Counted from the first letter of the stretch, positions 1 through 9,512 are shown. The stretch: 64,000 bases of DNA from Allobrachymonas sp. (GCA_030529505.1 JAUMWT010000003.1:58253-122252), one strand, 5' to 3'. Notes: a model not told the origin generated them from the letters alone. Numbers and translations are program-made.

Positions 1-134
1 GGGTGCGCTTGCCACTGCAAGTGCTGATACCTGATAGGGAATGCAGGCAAACGCGAACCGACCGCGCCGCCTGCCCCTTCCCTCCTTTCAACAGCAACAA
101 CAGCCACGCCTAAAACCCGGCTAGTTGTCAGCCC

Positions 135-1097
135 TCAAGCCGCCACCAGTTGGAGCGGCCCCAGGCCTTGCGCCAGGCTCGGGTCATCCAGCGCCTCGCC
201 ATCGTCAATCGGCTGGGCGGGCGCGGCCAGCAGGGTTTGCACAAAGGGCGGCAGCGCCAGCAGCGCCTGATGGGTGGCGCCGCTGTAGAGCTTCAAATCT
301 TGCAAGCCGTTTTGCTGCAAGCGCAGATCCACTTCCGCCGCAGACAAGGCCAGCGGGTCGTGCGCATCAGAGGCCATGGCCATGCCCCACAGCGTGCCGT
401 ACAGCGGCACGTATTGCAGATAGGGGCGCACTACGCCGAACACGCTGCGCAGCGAGGCCACGATGCGCGCCATCAGATCCGCCCGGTGGATGGGCGATTG
501 CACATGCAGCGAGAGCACGCCGCCGGGTTTGAGCGCCCGCTGGCAGGCGCGGTAAAAGTCGCGCGTGTACAGAGCAACGGCGGGGCCGAAGGGGTCGGTC
601 AAATCCAGCACGATCTGGTCAAACTGTGCCTGGCAGCCTTCAACAAAGGCGCGGCCATCGCCCAGGCGCACGTCCAGGCGCGGATCGTCAAACGCACCAC
701 GGTGCACGGCAGGCAGCCATTCACGGGCCATGTCGATCACTTCGCGATCCAGCTCGGCCAGCACCACGCGCTTCATGCCCGGATAGCGCAGCAGATTGTG
801 CGCCGCGCCGCCGTCGCCGCCGCCAATCACCAAGGCTTGGCGCACCTGGCCATGGGTGATGGCAGGCAGGTGAATCATCGGCTCGTGGTAGAAAAATTCG
901 TCGCCCTCGCTGGTCATGAAACAGCCGTCGATGCGCATGGCGCGGCCAAACAGCGGGGTTTGCACGATTTCGATGTGCTGCATGGGCGAGCGCACCTCGG
1001 CCAACGTTTGCGTGGTGCGCAAGAAAAAGCCCAGATCGGGCGAAAGTTGCTCGACGGCGTATGCGTGGGGGGTGGGTTGGGGGCTCATCGCATTCAT
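135..1097 (-). CDS. speE: Spermidine synthase-like aminopropyltransferase
   Basis: Probable polyamine aminopropyltransferase, which moves an aminopropyl group from decarboxylated S-adenosylmethionine to putrescine in the cytoplasm. The Rossmann-type methyltransferase fold is visible: YHEPMIHLP, the SAM-binding loop GGGDGG and the acidic motif LDLTDP, all in the family order. The open frame extends upstream to a GTG at 1292, but the residues before the ATG at 1097 look non-native, and 320 aa fits the family. ATGs at 1124 and 1088 are alternatives; none has a clear Shine-Dalgarno. It lies downstream of the SAM decarboxylase gene on the same strand, which supplies its co-substrate, so the two form a spermidine pathway pair. 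The roughly 350 bases between them hold no other gene that I can see. Family assignment is firm; the exact amine acceptor is inferred. Confidence 0.85.
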   Translation of the reverse strand: MNAMSPQPTPHAYAVEQLSPDLGFFLRTTQTLAEVRSPMQHIEIVQTPLFGRAMRIDGCFMTSEGDEFFYHEPMIHLPAITHGQVRQALVIGGGDGGAAHNLLRYPGMKRVVLAELDREVIDMAREWLPAVHRGAFDDPRLDVRLGDGRAFVEGCQAQFDQIVLDLTDPFGPAVALYTRDFYRACQRALKPGGVLSLHVQSPIHRADLMARIVASLRSVFGVVRPYLQYVPLYGTLWGMAMASDAHDPLALSAAEVDLRLQQNGLQDLKLYSGATHQALLALPPFVQTLLAAPAQPIDDGEALDDPSLAQGLGPLQLVAA

Positions 1098-1444
1098 ATC
1101 AGGTTCGGGCGCTGCCACCTGCATCGGCTGCGCAAATACAAAGACACGAAGACAAAGGGGGCAACAAGCGCCGCGCCCTGTAACGCAGGTGCGGCTCAAA
1201 AGACTGGCGTTGAAAAGATGGCTCTTGTTGCTTGATTGGCTGCGGCCCGGACCCGTTGCCTGGCCTGTCACCCAAGCGGCAGCCGCGGCCACATGGCATT
1301 CCCCGATCCATCATTGACCAGCACATCCCGTGTGCCAAGGCCTGCAGCGCGTGTTCCTGCGTGCGTTTGGCTAGCGCGTGTGCGCCAAAGGCAATCGCAA
1401 CAACCCGCGCCTCGTGGAGCGAAGGTCGGCCGGGCCAAGCCAGC

Positions 1445-1888
1445 TCAGGCCCGCACCACGCGGTGCAGATGCGGATCGGCCGGCTGAAAGGCTTGCATCA
1501 GCGCCTCAAACAAGGCTTCGGCCTTGGCCGAGTTGTCGCAGTTGTAGCTGCACACGTACACGTCCAGCGTCACGTAATCGTTCTCGGGCCAGGTGTGCAG
1601 GGCCAGATGCGATTCGGCCAGCACCACCGCGCCCGTGACGCCATCGCCTTCGCCAAAGCTGTGAAACAGGCTGCCCACGGTGGAAAGCCCCGCATCGGCC
1701 ACGGCCTGCTTGCAAAAGGCTTCAAGGTAGGCGGCATCGGTCATCAGGCGGGCGTCGCCACGGCAACCATACAAATCACCGATCAAATGCAGGCCCGGCG
1801 CTTTGCGCACCACGGCGCGATCGCTGCGCAGCCACGCGCCCGAAGCGGCGGCAGGTGCAACAGGGTCTGAAGGAAGCGTCACGCGCAT
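1445..1888 (-). CDS. speH: S-adenosylmethionine decarboxylase proenzyme
   Basis: Pyruvoyl-dependent SAM decarboxylase (prokaryotic SpeH type), which makes the aminopropyl donor for spermidine synthesis. The 147-aa proenzyme carries the GLHLIGDLYGC strand near residue 32 and the self-cleavage motif AESHLALHTWPE. Ser93 is the predicted residue converted to pyruvoyl, with His98 following. The N-terminus is about 25 residues longer than minimal SpeH proteins. A GGAG ribosome-binding site lies 6 bases before the ATG. It is followed by the spermidine synthase-like gene on the same strand, as expected for a two-step pathway. Confidence 0.92.
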   Translation of the reverse strand: MRVTLPSDPVAPAAASGAWLRSDRAVVRKAPGLHLIGDLYGCRGDARLMTDAAYLEAFCKQAVADAGLSTVGSLFHSFGEGDGVTGAVVLAESHLALHTWPENDYVTLDVYVCSYNCDNSAKAEALFEALMQAFQPADPHLHRVVRA

Positions 1889-2297
1889 GACTCATCTCCA
1901 CACATGAAGTGGCCAACAGGGCAAGCCGCCCCACCATGCAGGCAGCAGATGCCGCGAAACCGCAGAGCGAGCCTGGCCTTGCGCCAGTTGTGCCCCTTCA
2001 TCTGCGGAAGTGAAAGCCCGTTCAGCCCGGCGTGCTCGCCAATCGTCTAGGGCCGCATCGCACAAGGCGCTGGCAGCAAAGCCTTGGCACACAAAGCAGC
2101 CGATGAGACCAGCCGATGCTGAACGGAAGATGATCCTCAATTCAATGGCTCAAGGCACTGATCCCCGCGCCGAAACAGCGCGTTGGAACAAGTTGTTGGC
2201 AACAGCTTCTTGGCCCGATTGAGGTAAACCGCGCATTATATCCATGCGCATAAAGTGGAGTCTGCCGCGCGGGGCAGCGCCAACAGGCACCGCCCCT
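1889..2297. other. Intergenic region, no gene seen
   Basis: About 400 bases between speH and the Lrp-type regulator, both on the minus strand. Short open frames exist on both strands, but none has a ribosome-binding site or recognisable product. It must carry the speH promoter, but I cannot place one with confidence. Confidence 0.5.
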
Positions 2298-2798
2298 TCA
2301 CTGCCCCGTTACTTTCTGGATCAACGGACGAATCTGCTCGCTGCGCGCGGGCAGCACGGGGGCGTGTTCGCGCGCGGCGTTGAGGATGAGGCAGGTGGCC
2401 GTTTCGCTCAGGCCGCAAAAGCGCGTGAGCACGGCATCCAGATGCGCCACATTGATGACGGCGATTTCCAGAATCCAGCTGTCATCGCCCGTGACGTTGT
2501 AGGCGTTGATGACTTCGGGCGTATCGGCCAGGCGCTCCACCACGGTGGCGTAATCCACCCGCGCCACGCGGATGATGGCGCGAATGCCGTAGCCGAGCTT
2601 GCTCAAGTCCACCACGGCGCGGTAGCCGGTGATCACGCCGCTTTCTTCGAGCTTGCGCACGCGCTCGGTCACGGCGGGCTGGCTCAGGTGCACTTGCCGG
2701 CCCAGTTCGGCCATGCTGATGCGGCCATTGCGCTGCAAAATGCCCAGAATTTTGTCGTCAAAGCTGTCGAATGTGAATTCTTCTGTCATGCGCGCCAT
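2298..2798 (-). CDS. Lrp/AsnC family transcriptional regulator
   Basis: A 166-aa feast/famine regulator. Residues 12-75 form the AsnC winged helix-turn-helix (DDKILGILQRNGRISMAEL followed by LSQPAVTERVRKLEESGVI). Residues about 80-150 form the RAM ligand-binding domain, with the conserved GDDSWILEI segment. Such proteins bind DNA as dimers or octamers and usually sense an amino acid. The gene is divergent from the exporter gene at 2884, with 85 bases between the two starts. Regulation of that exporter is therefore the natural guess, by analogy with Lrp-type regulators that control amino-acid exporters. A second ATG at 2789 is an equally possible start. Confidence 0.9.
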   Translation of the reverse strand: MARMTEEFTFDSFDDKILGILQRNGRISMAELGRQVHLSQPAVTERVRKLEESGVITGYRAVVDLSKLGYGIRAIIRVARVDYATVVERLADTPEVINAYNVTGDDSWILEIAVINVAHLDAVLTRFCGLSETATCLILNAAREHAPVLPARSEQIRPLIQKVTGQ

Positions 2799-2883
2799 TT
2801 TCGATGAATTTCAAGGCGTTTGCTGCCAAAGTCCTGCATCTGCTTATGGCGCAAAGATCGGGCCATCTCTACGATAGCGGCCC

Positions 2884-3831
2884 ATGAAAACACTTTCCCT
2901 GCCTTCTTTTTCCCTGTCTGCCCGCGGCGCCCACTCGGCGCCTTTATTGATTCCGGCCCTGCTGGCCTGCTACTTCGTGTGGGGCTCCACCTATCTGGCC
3001 ATTCGCTTTGCGCTGCAAGGCATTCCGCCGTTTTTCCAGATGGCCTCGCGCTTTCTGGTGGCAGGCGCCCTGCTGCTGGGCTGGGTGCTGTGGCGCCAGG
3101 GGCCCAAGGCCCTGCCCACGCCGCGGCAGTGGCTGCACGCCCTCATCATCGGCGGGCTGATGCTGGGCGGCGGCATGGGCATGATCGCCCAAGCTGAAGT
3201 GCACATCGGCTCGGGCCTGATTGCTACTTTCATCGCCGTAATTCCGATGATGGTGAGCATGTGGGGCCTGCTGTTTGGCAAGCGCCCCAAGCGGCTGGAA
3301 TGGATCGGCATGGCCGTGGGCATGGTGGGCGCCATTTTGCTGGCGCGCGGCGGCGGCTTTGCGGCCGAGCCACAGGGCATCGTCTTCATCGCCATTGCCA
3401 CGCTGTGCTGGTCGCTGGGCTCTGTGCTTTCCACCAGCAAATTCCCCCTGGCCGATGGCGCAGCCGGCTTTGCCAGCGAAATGCTGTGCGGCGGCCTGGT
3501 GCTGCTGGTCATGATGTATCTCACCAATGAACCAGCGCCTGTTTGGCCCATTCCGGTCGTGCCGGCTGCGGCCTGGCTGTATCTGGTGGTGTTCGGCTCG
3601 CTGGTGGCCTTCAGCTCCTACATGTATTTGCTGGCGCACGCCAGCGCGGCCGTGGCCACGAGCTACGCCTTCGTCAACCCCGTGATCGCCCTGCTGCTGG
3701 GCATGGCCGTGGGGGGCGAGCGCGTCACGCTGTGGGAATGGGTGGCCACGGGCGTCATCTTGACCGGCGTGGTGCTGATTTTGTGGAGCAAGCAACTCGA
3801 TTCCGCCAAAGGCGCCAGCAGCAAGGCGTGA
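2884..3831 (+). CDS. yedA: DMT/EamA family exporter, YedA-like
   Basis: Inner-membrane transporter of the drug/metabolite superfamily. The 315-aa protein has two EamA repeats and about ten hydrophobic segments. It shows the YedA-type first helix (CYFVWGSTYLAIRF) and the second-repeat signature SYMYLLAHASAAVATSYAFVNP. The substrate is not determined by sequence; family members export amino acids or other small metabolites. The divergent Lrp-type regulator next door suggests amino-acid responsiveness. The C-terminus ends in a short soluble tail rich in Ser, Ala and Lys. Confidence 0.88.
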   Translation: MKTLSLPSFSLSARGAHSAPLLIPALLACYFVWGSTYLAIRFALQGIPPFFQMASRFLVAGALLLGWVLWRQGPKALPTPRQWLHALIIGGLMLGGGMGMIAQAEVHIGSGLIATFIAVIPMMVSMWGLLFGKRPKRLEWIGMAVGMVGAILLARGGGFAAEPQGIVFIAIATLCWSLGSVLSTSKFPLADGAAGFASEMLCGGLVLLVMMYLTNEPAPVWPIPVVPAAAWLYLVVFGSLVAFSSYMYLLAHASAAVATSYAFVNPVIALLLGMAVGGERVTLWEWVATGVILTGVVLILWSKQLDSAKGASSKA

Positions 3832-3954
3832 AGCCGGCGCCGCCCCTTCTCCCTTTTGAAAATCAGCGGCGTTTGAGAAGGACAGCTCCCGTTTGACCCT
3901 GTCGCTGGCCCGGCCCAGGGCAGTGACACCCCCGGCCTTGTTACACTGCCGCTT

Positions 3955-4197
3955 AGAATCTGTTCGAAGTCTTCGCATCGTGTGCCTTGCCTGGCAAAGG
4001 CAGTAGCTGCAAGGCGCAAAGCACGAAACACAGGGCACGAACGGGCTAGCCGTCCGGCGCGCATTTGCAAGGCAGCAAATGACCAGGCTCTTTGTTGCAC
4101 CCCTTGCCAAGACGCCAGTCTTGGCTGCGGCGTGCGCCGCGATCCTGGCCATTTGTTGCACTTGCGGGCACATTGGGAAAGACTTTGAACAGGCTCT
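3955..4197 (+). repeat. Dispersed inverted-repeat element, family A copy 1
   Basis: A 243-bp copy of a repeat found again at 41189-41480 and, inverted, at 57908-58204. Left end AGAATCTGTTCGAAGTCTT and right end AAGACTTTGAACAGGCTCT form 19-bp terminal inverted repeats matching at 16 positions. If the element is taken as 3956-4196, it is flanked by TTA on both sides, a possible 3-bp target duplication. Relative to the other copies it lacks about 50 internal bases. The core CCAAGAC...GTCTTGG hairpin and the block CGATCCTGGCCATTTGTTGC are conserved. It has no coding capacity of its own, so it looks like a MITE. Its right end touches the start codon of the next gene. Confidence 0.8.
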
Positions 4198-4198
4198 T

Positions 4199-5407
4199 AT
4201 GGAATTCGACGTTCTGATTGTGGGCGCAGGCCCTGCCGGATTGTGTTTGGCGCGCATGCTCTCGGGCCACGACCTGCGCATCGGCGTGGTGGAGCAGCAA
4301 GCGCAGGCTGCGCTCAAAAAGCCTGCGTTTGACGGGCGCGAAATTGCGTTGACGCAACGCTCGTCGCAACTGCTGCGCCAACTGGGCCTGTGGGAACGCA
4401 TCGAGGCTTACGAGCCCACGGCTTTTGCACCACTGAAAGACGCCAAGGTCTTCAACGGCCCGTCCACTTTTGCGATGGTAATTGGCCGCGAGCAGAGCCA
4501 GACCAGCGAACTGGGCTGGTTCGTTTCCAACCACTGGATTCGCCGCGCCGCCTACGACTGCGTGCAAGACAGCATCGCCCAGCACCGCGACATCGAGCTG
4601 ATCTGCGGCCAGAAAGTGCAGCGCGTACACCGCATCGCATCGGGCGTGCAGGCCGACCTGGACGACGGCAGGCAACTGCGCGCACGCTTGCTGATCGCGG
4701 CGGACAGCCGCTTTTCCAGCGTGCGCCGCGCCATGGGCCTGGCGGCCGACATGCACGACTTTGGCCGCAGCATGCTCGTCTTCATGATGACGCACACCGT
4801 GCCGCACGAGCACGTGGCCTGGGAATGGTTCGGCTACGGCCAAACGCTGGCCCTGCTGCCCATGAACGACGACCCGGCCAGCGGCCTGCCACGCTCGTCC
4901 GTGGTGCTGACCCTGCCCAGCCACGCCATCAACCGCATGGCCGAACTGCCGCCCGAAATCTTCAATGCCGAAATGGCGCGCCGCTTTGCCCACCGCCTGG
5001 GCGAGATGCAACTGATCAGCACCCGCCACGCCTACCCGCTGGTGGGCGTTTACCCGCGGCGGCTGGTGGCGCCGCACTTCGCCTGCGTGGGCGACGCCGC
5101 CGTGGGCATGCACCCGGTAACGGCGCACGGCTTCAACTTCGGCCTGCTGAGCGTGAACACGCTGGGCCAGCTCATCGTGCAAGCGCAGACGCAAGGGCAA
5201 GACATTGCCAGCACCCCCCTGCTGCAAACCTACGAGCGCCGCCACCGCCTGGCGACCAAGCCGCTGTACCTGATCACGCTGGCCATTGCCAAGCTCTACA
5301 CCAACGAATCGCAGCCCGCGCTGTGGCTGCGCAGCGCCGCCCTGCAACTGGGCCAGCGGCTGGAGCCTTTCAAGCGCGCCGTGGCGGCTTCCATCACGGG
5401 CAAATAG
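4199..5407 (+). CDS. ubiM: FAD-dependent ubiquinone hydroxylase, UbiM-like
   Basis: UbiH/UbiF/COQ6-type flavoprotein monooxygenase of 402 aa that probably hydroxylates a ring carbon during aerobic ubiquinone synthesis. Visible motifs: N-terminal dinucleotide fold DVLIVGAGPAGL, DGREIALTQRS near residue 43, the DG-type loop near residue 170, and the FAD-ribityl motif GDAAVGMHPVTAHGFNFGL near residue 300. The last motif resembles UbiM more than UbiH/I/F. The frame stays open upstream to 4079, but those 40 codons lie in repeat family A copy 1. The family N-terminus MEFDVLIVGAG therefore fixes the start at 4199. No Shine-Dalgarno is visible, because the repeat ends 1 base before the ATG. A strong terminator follows. 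The UbiM subtype is tentative. Confidence 0.82.
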   Translation: MEFDVLIVGAGPAGLCLARMLSGHDLRIGVVEQQAQAALKKPAFDGREIALTQRSSQLLRQLGLWERIEAYEPTAFAPLKDAKVFNGPSTFAMVIGREQSQTSELGWFVSNHWIRRAAYDCVQDSIAQHRDIELICGQKVQRVHRIASGVQADLDDGRQLRARLLIAADSRFSSVRRAMGLAADMHDFGRSMLVFMMTHTVPHEHVAWEWFGYGQTLALLPMNDDPASGLPRSSVVLTLPSHAINRMAELPPEIFNAEMARRFAHRLGEMQLISTRHAYPLVGVYPRRLVAPHFACVGDAAVGMHPVTAHGFNFGLLSVNTLGQLIVQAQTQGQDIASTPLLQTYERRHRLATKPLYLITLAIAKLYTNESQPALWLRSAALQLGQRLEPFKRAVAASITGK

Positions 5408-5470
5408 CAGACTTGAAAAGACTGAAGCCTTAATCTGCTCGGCTTCACAAAATCTTTTCTGCAACAAGCA

Positions 5471-5505
5471 AAAGGCCCTTGCGCAATGCAAGGGCCTTTG
5501 TTTTT
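5471..5505 (+). terminator. Rho-independent terminator after ubiM-like gene
   Basis: Perfect 12-bp stem AAAGGCCCTTGC / GCAAGGGCCTTT with a 5-base loop, followed by GTTTTT. On the opposite strand the same stem is followed by TTTTGCTTG, so it may also stop transcripts coming from lpxC. Confidence 0.9.
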
Positions 5506-5599
5506 GATAAATCTATCTGGCCTGCCATGAAGCTGCACAGCCCAACCAGCCATTGACCTCATGAGCCAACCGAGGTTGGCTGGCCTCAGCCGCTCACGC

Positions 5600-6529
5600 T
5601 CACAGCGACCACTGCAAAGCCAGTTCCCTGAAGCCAGCCGGCGCCGCCGAGCTTTTTTCAAAGCTCACTTCTTCGTAAGCATCGGGCTGGGCCAGCAAGG
5701 CGCGCAGCAACTGGTTGTTCATGGCATGGCCGCCGCGATAGGCGCTATAGCTGGCCAAGAGCGGCCGGCCCAGAATGTACAAATCGCCCATCGCGTCCAG
5801 AATCTTGTGCTTGGCAAATTCGTCGTCGTAACGCAGGCCGTCGCTGTTGAGCACGCGGTAGTCGTCCATGACGATGGCGTTATCCAGGCTGCCGCCCAGC
5901 GCCAGGCCGTGGGCGCGCATCATTTCCACGTCGCGGGTAAAGCCGAAGGTGCGGGCGCGGGCAATGTCGCGCGCATAGTTGCCGCTGGACACGTCGAACA
6001 CCACGTTCTGCCCGGTGGAATCGACGGCCGGGTGGGCAAAGTCGATTTCGAATTGCAGGCGAAAGCCGTGGTAAGGCTCCAGCCGCGCCCACTTGCCCTT
6101 GTCGCCTTCGCCCTCGCGCACTTCAACGGGGCGCAGCACGCGCACGAATTTTTTGGGCGCACGCTGCTTGACGATGCCCGCGCTTTGCAGCAGGTAAACG
6201 AAAGAGGCGGCCGAGCCATCGAGAATCGGCACTTCTTCGGCGGTAATGTCGATGTAGAGGTTATCCAGCCCCAGCCCGGCGCAGGCCGACATGATGTGCT
6301 CGATGGTGCTGACCTTGGCCCCGTCTTTGGAGATGGTAGAGGCCATTCGCGTATCGCTCACTGCATAAGCGGAAACGGGAATGTCCACCGGATTGGGCAA
6401 ATCCACGCGGCGGAACACGATGCCGGTGTTGATGGCAGCCGGGCGCAGCGTCATCTCCACGCGCTGGCCGCTATGCAGCCCCACGCCAACGGCGCGGGTC
6501 AGGGTTTTGAGAGTGCGTTGTTCTAGCAT
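5600..6529 (-). CDS. lpxC: UDP-3-O-acyl-N-acetylglucosamine deacetylase
   Basis: Zinc hydrolase for the committed step of lipid A synthesis, acting on UDP-3-O-acyl-GlcNAc in the cytoplasm. It has 309 aa, normal for the family. Zinc ligands are visible as His78 in STIEHIMSA and as His241 and Asp245 in [10 protein letters not shown]. The catalytic His268 is in RGGHAMNN. The active-site acid Glu77 precedes the first zinc ligand. It is the last gene of the dcw cluster, 249 bases downstream of ftsZ, as in many proteobacteria. Confidence 0.97.
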   Translation of the reverse strand: MLEQRTLKTLTRAVGVGLHSGQRVEMTLRPAAINTGIVFRRVDLPNPVDIPVSAYAVSDTRMASTISKDGAKVSTIEHIMSACAGLGLDNLYIDITAEEVPILDGSAASFVYLLQSAGIVKQRAPKKFVRVLRPVEVREGEGDKGKWARLEPYHGFRLQFEIDFAHPAVDSTGQNVVFDVSSGNYARDIARARTFGFTRDVEMMRAHGLALGGSLDNAIVMDDYRVLNSDGLRYDDEFAKHKILDAMGDLYILGRPLLASYSAYRGGHAMNNQLLRALLAQPDAYEEVSFEKSSAAPAGFRELALQWSL

Positions 6530-6640
6530 GGCGCCATTTTAAAAGCCGCGTCAATCACGCAGTGTGTGCAAAGGTTTTGGCCGGTGCAGCCTGGCAGCGC
6601 ACGCTGGGCATGCGCCTGCCTGCACCACGCCTTGCCCAGC

Positions 6641-6682
6641 CCCCGGTGGCTTGCAAGCAGCAGACGGCCAAGGCCGCCGGGG
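6641..6682. terminator. Possible stem-loop between ftsZ and lpxC
   Basis: CCCCGGTGGC and GCCGCCGGGG can form a 10-bp stem with one mismatch around a 22-base loop. There is no U-tract on the minus strand, so it may be an attenuator or a processing structure rather than a terminator. Confidence 0.3.
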
Positions 6683-6778
6683 CTTGAAACGGGCCGCGGG
6701 CCGGGCCTGTTTCCAGGCTCAGCCAGCGGGCAATTCAAGCCATGCGCTGCTGCGCAATCGGGTAGCGGATGCGGTCGA

Positions 6779-8032
6779 TCAATCCGCCTGCTTGCGCAGG
6801 AAAGCCGGAATGTCGATATCGTCCAGCCCACTGGAGGAAAGCTGGCTCACGCGCACCGAGGCGGGGTTGGCCGCCTGCTCGGTGGCGGGCGCGCGACCGG
6901 TTTGCCACACGCTGGCGCCCACATTGCCGGCGGGCGACACATTGGTCATCACCGGAATGCTCACGCCAGCAGGCGGCGCGCCCGTGACGGTGGGCGCGGG
7001 CACGAAGCCGGTCAGGTCGTCGGTGCCGGTGCGGCTGATGACCTGCATGGGCGGCGCATTGCGGCGCACGCCCTGGCGGCTCAGACCGGTGGCGACCACG
7101 GTCACGCGCACGTTGTCGCCCATGCTGTCGTCGTAGGCCGCGCCGTAGATGATGTGCGCATCGGGCGAGGCGTAGGCGCGGATGGTGTTCATCGCCAGTT
7201 GCGATTCTTTCAGCTTCAGGCTGCCTTTGGCGGCCGTGAGCAGCACCAGCACGCCGCGCGCGCCAGACAGGTCGATGCCCTCCAGCAGCGGGCAAGCCAC
7301 GGCTTGCTCAGCCGCGATGCGGGCGCGGTCGGGGCCGCTGGCAGAGGCCGTGCCCATCATGGCCTTGCCGGGTTCGCCCATCACGGTCTTCACGTCTTCG
7401 AAGTCGACGTTGATCTGGCCGTATTCGTTGATGATTTCGGCAATGCCGCCCACGGCGTTTTTGAGCACGTCGTTGGCGTGGGCAAAGGCTTCTTCCTGCG
7501 TCACGTCGTCGCCCAGCACTTCTTGCAGCTTTTCGTTGAGCACCACGATGAGCGAATCGACGTTGGCTTCCAGCTCGGCCACGCCCGCGTCGGCATTGGC
7601 CATGCGGCGGCCGCCTTCCCATTCAAAGGGTTTGGTCACCACGCCCACAGTGAGGATGCCCATGTCGCGCGCCACGCGGGCAATCACGGGCGCAGCGCCC
7701 GTGCCGGTGCCGCCGCCCATGCCGGCGGTGATGAAGACCATGTGCGCACCGTCCAGCGCTGCGCGGATTTCGTCCACCGCGTTTTCAGCGGCATCGCGCC
7801 CCTTGTCGGGTTTGCTGCCTGCGCCCAGACCCGAGGTGCCGAGCTGGATGGTGTGGTGCGCGCCGCTGCGGGCCAGGGCCTGGGCATCGGTGTTGGCGCA
7901 GATGAATTCCACACCGTTGACCTGGCGGTCGATCATGTGCTGCACGGCGTTGCCGCCGCCGCCGCCCACGCCCATGACCTTGATGCTGGTGCCGGCGTGG
8001 AAGTCTTCGTTTTCGATCATTTCGATAGGCAT
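6779..8032 (-). CDS. ftsZ: Cell division protein FtsZ
   Basis: Tubulin-like GTPase that polymerises into the Z-ring and recruits the divisome. The 417-aa protein begins MPIEMIENEDF; a GGAG site 6 bases upstream selects this ATG over the longer frame starting at 8086. Visible are the glycine loop VMGVGGGGGNAV (residues 19-30), the tubulin signature GGGTGTG (106-112) and the T7 synergy-loop region (near residues 200-212). A variable linker rich in Ala, Pro and Val follows. The protein ends with the conserved tail DDIDIPAFLRKQAD, the binding site for FtsA and, in family members, for SlmA. A slmA-like gene is in this window at 32499. The 238-base gap from ftsA probably holds a dedicated promoter. 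Confidence 0.98.
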   Translation of the reverse strand: MPIEMIENEDFHAGTSIKVMGVGGGGGNAVQHMIDRQVNGVEFICANTDAQALARSGAHHTIQLGTSGLGAGSKPDKGRDAAENAVDEIRAALDGAHMVFITAGMGGGTGTGAAPVIARVARDMGILTVGVVTKPFEWEGGRRMANADAGVAELEANVDSLIVVLNEKLQEVLGDDVTQEEAFAHANDVLKNAVGGIAEIINEYGQINVDFEDVKTVMGEPGKAMMGTASASGPDRARIAAEQAVACPLLEGIDLSGARGVLVLLTAAKGSLKLKESQLAMNTIRAYASPDAHIIYGAAYDDSMGDNVRVTVVATGLSRQGVRRNAPPMQVISRTGTDDLTGFVPAPTVTGAPPAGVSIPVMTNVSPAGNVGASVWQTGRAPATEQAANPASVRVSQLSSSGLDDIDIPAFLRKQAD

Positions 8033-8270
8033 AGTGCTCTCCTTGCGATTGCTGAAAAATGCTGAAAAAAACGGTGAATGGATCAATGAATGGGTGATGC
8101 AGCCGGGCCGTTCCCAGATGTGGCAAGGGCAACAAGGGCTGCGGCCAGTGGCCTCAGACGGGGGGTATCAATGATGGTTCTCCTTTCCTTGCTTGCGGCT
8201 GCACCAGCGCGGATACGCGCCCGTGCGGGTGCGGCGGTTGCGATGAATCAGGGGTGTGGCGCTGCGCATG

Positions 8271-9506
8271 TCAGAAGTTCCCCACAACAAAATCCTTCAG
8301 GCGCGCCAGCCAGCCGCTGGCCGGGCCGGCGATTTTTTTCTTGCTGCCCACATAGCCGCGCTGCTGGGCCAGGCGGGTGTCTTCGAGCATGCCCATGACG
8401 ACCGATGCGCGCGGCTGCGCCACCATGTCGGCCAGGGCGCCGTTGTATTGCGGCTCGGCCACGCGCACGGGCTTGAGGAAGATGTCTTCCCCCAGTTCCA
8501 CCATGCCTTGCATGAGGGCGCTGCCGCCCGTGAGCACCACGCCCGAAGACACCAGGTGCTCAAAGCCCGAGCTTTGCACCTCTTTTTGCACGAGCGAAAA
8601 GATTTCTTCGATGCGCGGTTCGATCACGCCGGCCAGCACCTGCTTGTTGAGCAGGCGCGGCGGACGGCCGCTCAGGCCCGCCACTTCGATGTGCGTATCG
8701 GGGTCGGCCAACAGCTGCTTGGCGCAGCCGTGTTGCAGCTTGATGTCTTCGGCGTCATCCGTGGGCGTGCGCAGGGCCATGGCGATGTCGCTGGTAATCA
8801 GCTCACCAGCCACGGGCAGCACGGCCGTGTGGCGAATGGCCCCGCCCGAGAACACGGCAATGTCGGTGGTGCCCGCGCCAATGTCGATCAGCACCACGCC
8901 GAGTTCGCGCTCGTCTTCGGTCAGCGTGGCCATGCTGGCCGCCAGCGGGTTGAGCATGAGGTGGTCCACCTCCAGCCCGCAGCGGCGCACGCATTTGAGG
9001 ATGTTTTCGGCCGCGCTTTGCGCGCAAGTGACGATGTGCACTTTCGATTCCAGGCGGATGCCGCTCATGCCGATAGGCTCTTTCACCTCTTGCCCGTCGA
9101 TCACGAATTCCTGCGGCTCCACCAGCAGCGGGCGCTGGTCGGTGCTGATGTTGATGGCGCGTGCGGTTTCGAGCACCTTGGCCACGTCGGCCGGCGTGAC
9201 CTCGCGATCGCGCACGGCCACCATGCCCACCGAGTTGCGACCACGAATGTGGCTGCCGGTGATGCCGGTGACCACGCGCGTGATCTTGCAGGCGGCCATC
9301 AGCTCGGCCTCGCGCACGGCTTGCAGAATGCTTTGCACGCAGGCATCGATATTGACGACCACGCCGCGCTTCATGCCGTTGCTGGGCGCCACGCCCATGC
9401 CCAGCACCTTGAGTGCGGCATCGGCCTGCACTTCGGCCACCACGCACATGATCTTGCTGGTGCCAATGTCCAGTCCAACGATCAAATCCCTGTATTCCTT
9501 GGCCAC
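8271..9506 (-). CDS. ftsA: Cell division protein FtsA
   Basis: Actin-like ATPase that tethers FtsZ to the membrane. The 411-aa protein shows the phosphate-1 motif GLDIGTSKI at residues 11-19, the phosphate-2 region LIDIGAGTTDIAVF, and the adenosine motif GVVLTGGSALMQG. It ends in an amphipathic segment GWLARLKDFVVGNF, the expected membrane-targeting helix. Translation starts at a GTG with an AGGAG site about 10 bases upstream. It follows ftsQ with a 6-base gap. Confidence 0.97.
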   Translation of the reverse strand: MAKEYRDLIVGLDIGTSKIMCVVAEVQADAALKVLGMGVAPSNGMKRGVVVNIDACVQSILQAVREAELMAACKITRVVTGITGSHIRGRNSVGMVAVRDREVTPADVAKVLETARAINISTDQRPLLVEPQEFVIDGQEVKEPIGMSGIRLESKVHIVTCAQSAAENILKCVRRCGLEVDHLMLNPLAASMATLTEDERELGVVLIDIGAGTTDIAVFSGGAIRHTAVLPVAGELITSDIAMALRTPTDDAEDIKLQHGCAKQLLADPDTHIEVAGLSGRPPRLLNKQVLAGVIEPRIEEIFSLVQKEVQSSGFEHLVSSGVVLTGGSALMQGMVELGEDIFLKPVRVAEPQYNGALADMVAQPRASVVMGMLEDTRLAQQRGYVGSKKKIAGPASGWLARLKDFVVGNF

Positions 9507-9512
9507 GGTGTC

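Noticed and set aside
4079-4198. In-frame 40-codon N-terminal extension of the ubiM-like gene
   Set aside because: The sequence lies inside repeat family A copy 1 and the family N-terminus begins at 4199.
2944-4401. 485-codon open frame on the minus strand
   Set aside because: Antisense to the yedA-like and ubiM-like genes and running through the repeat; no motif.
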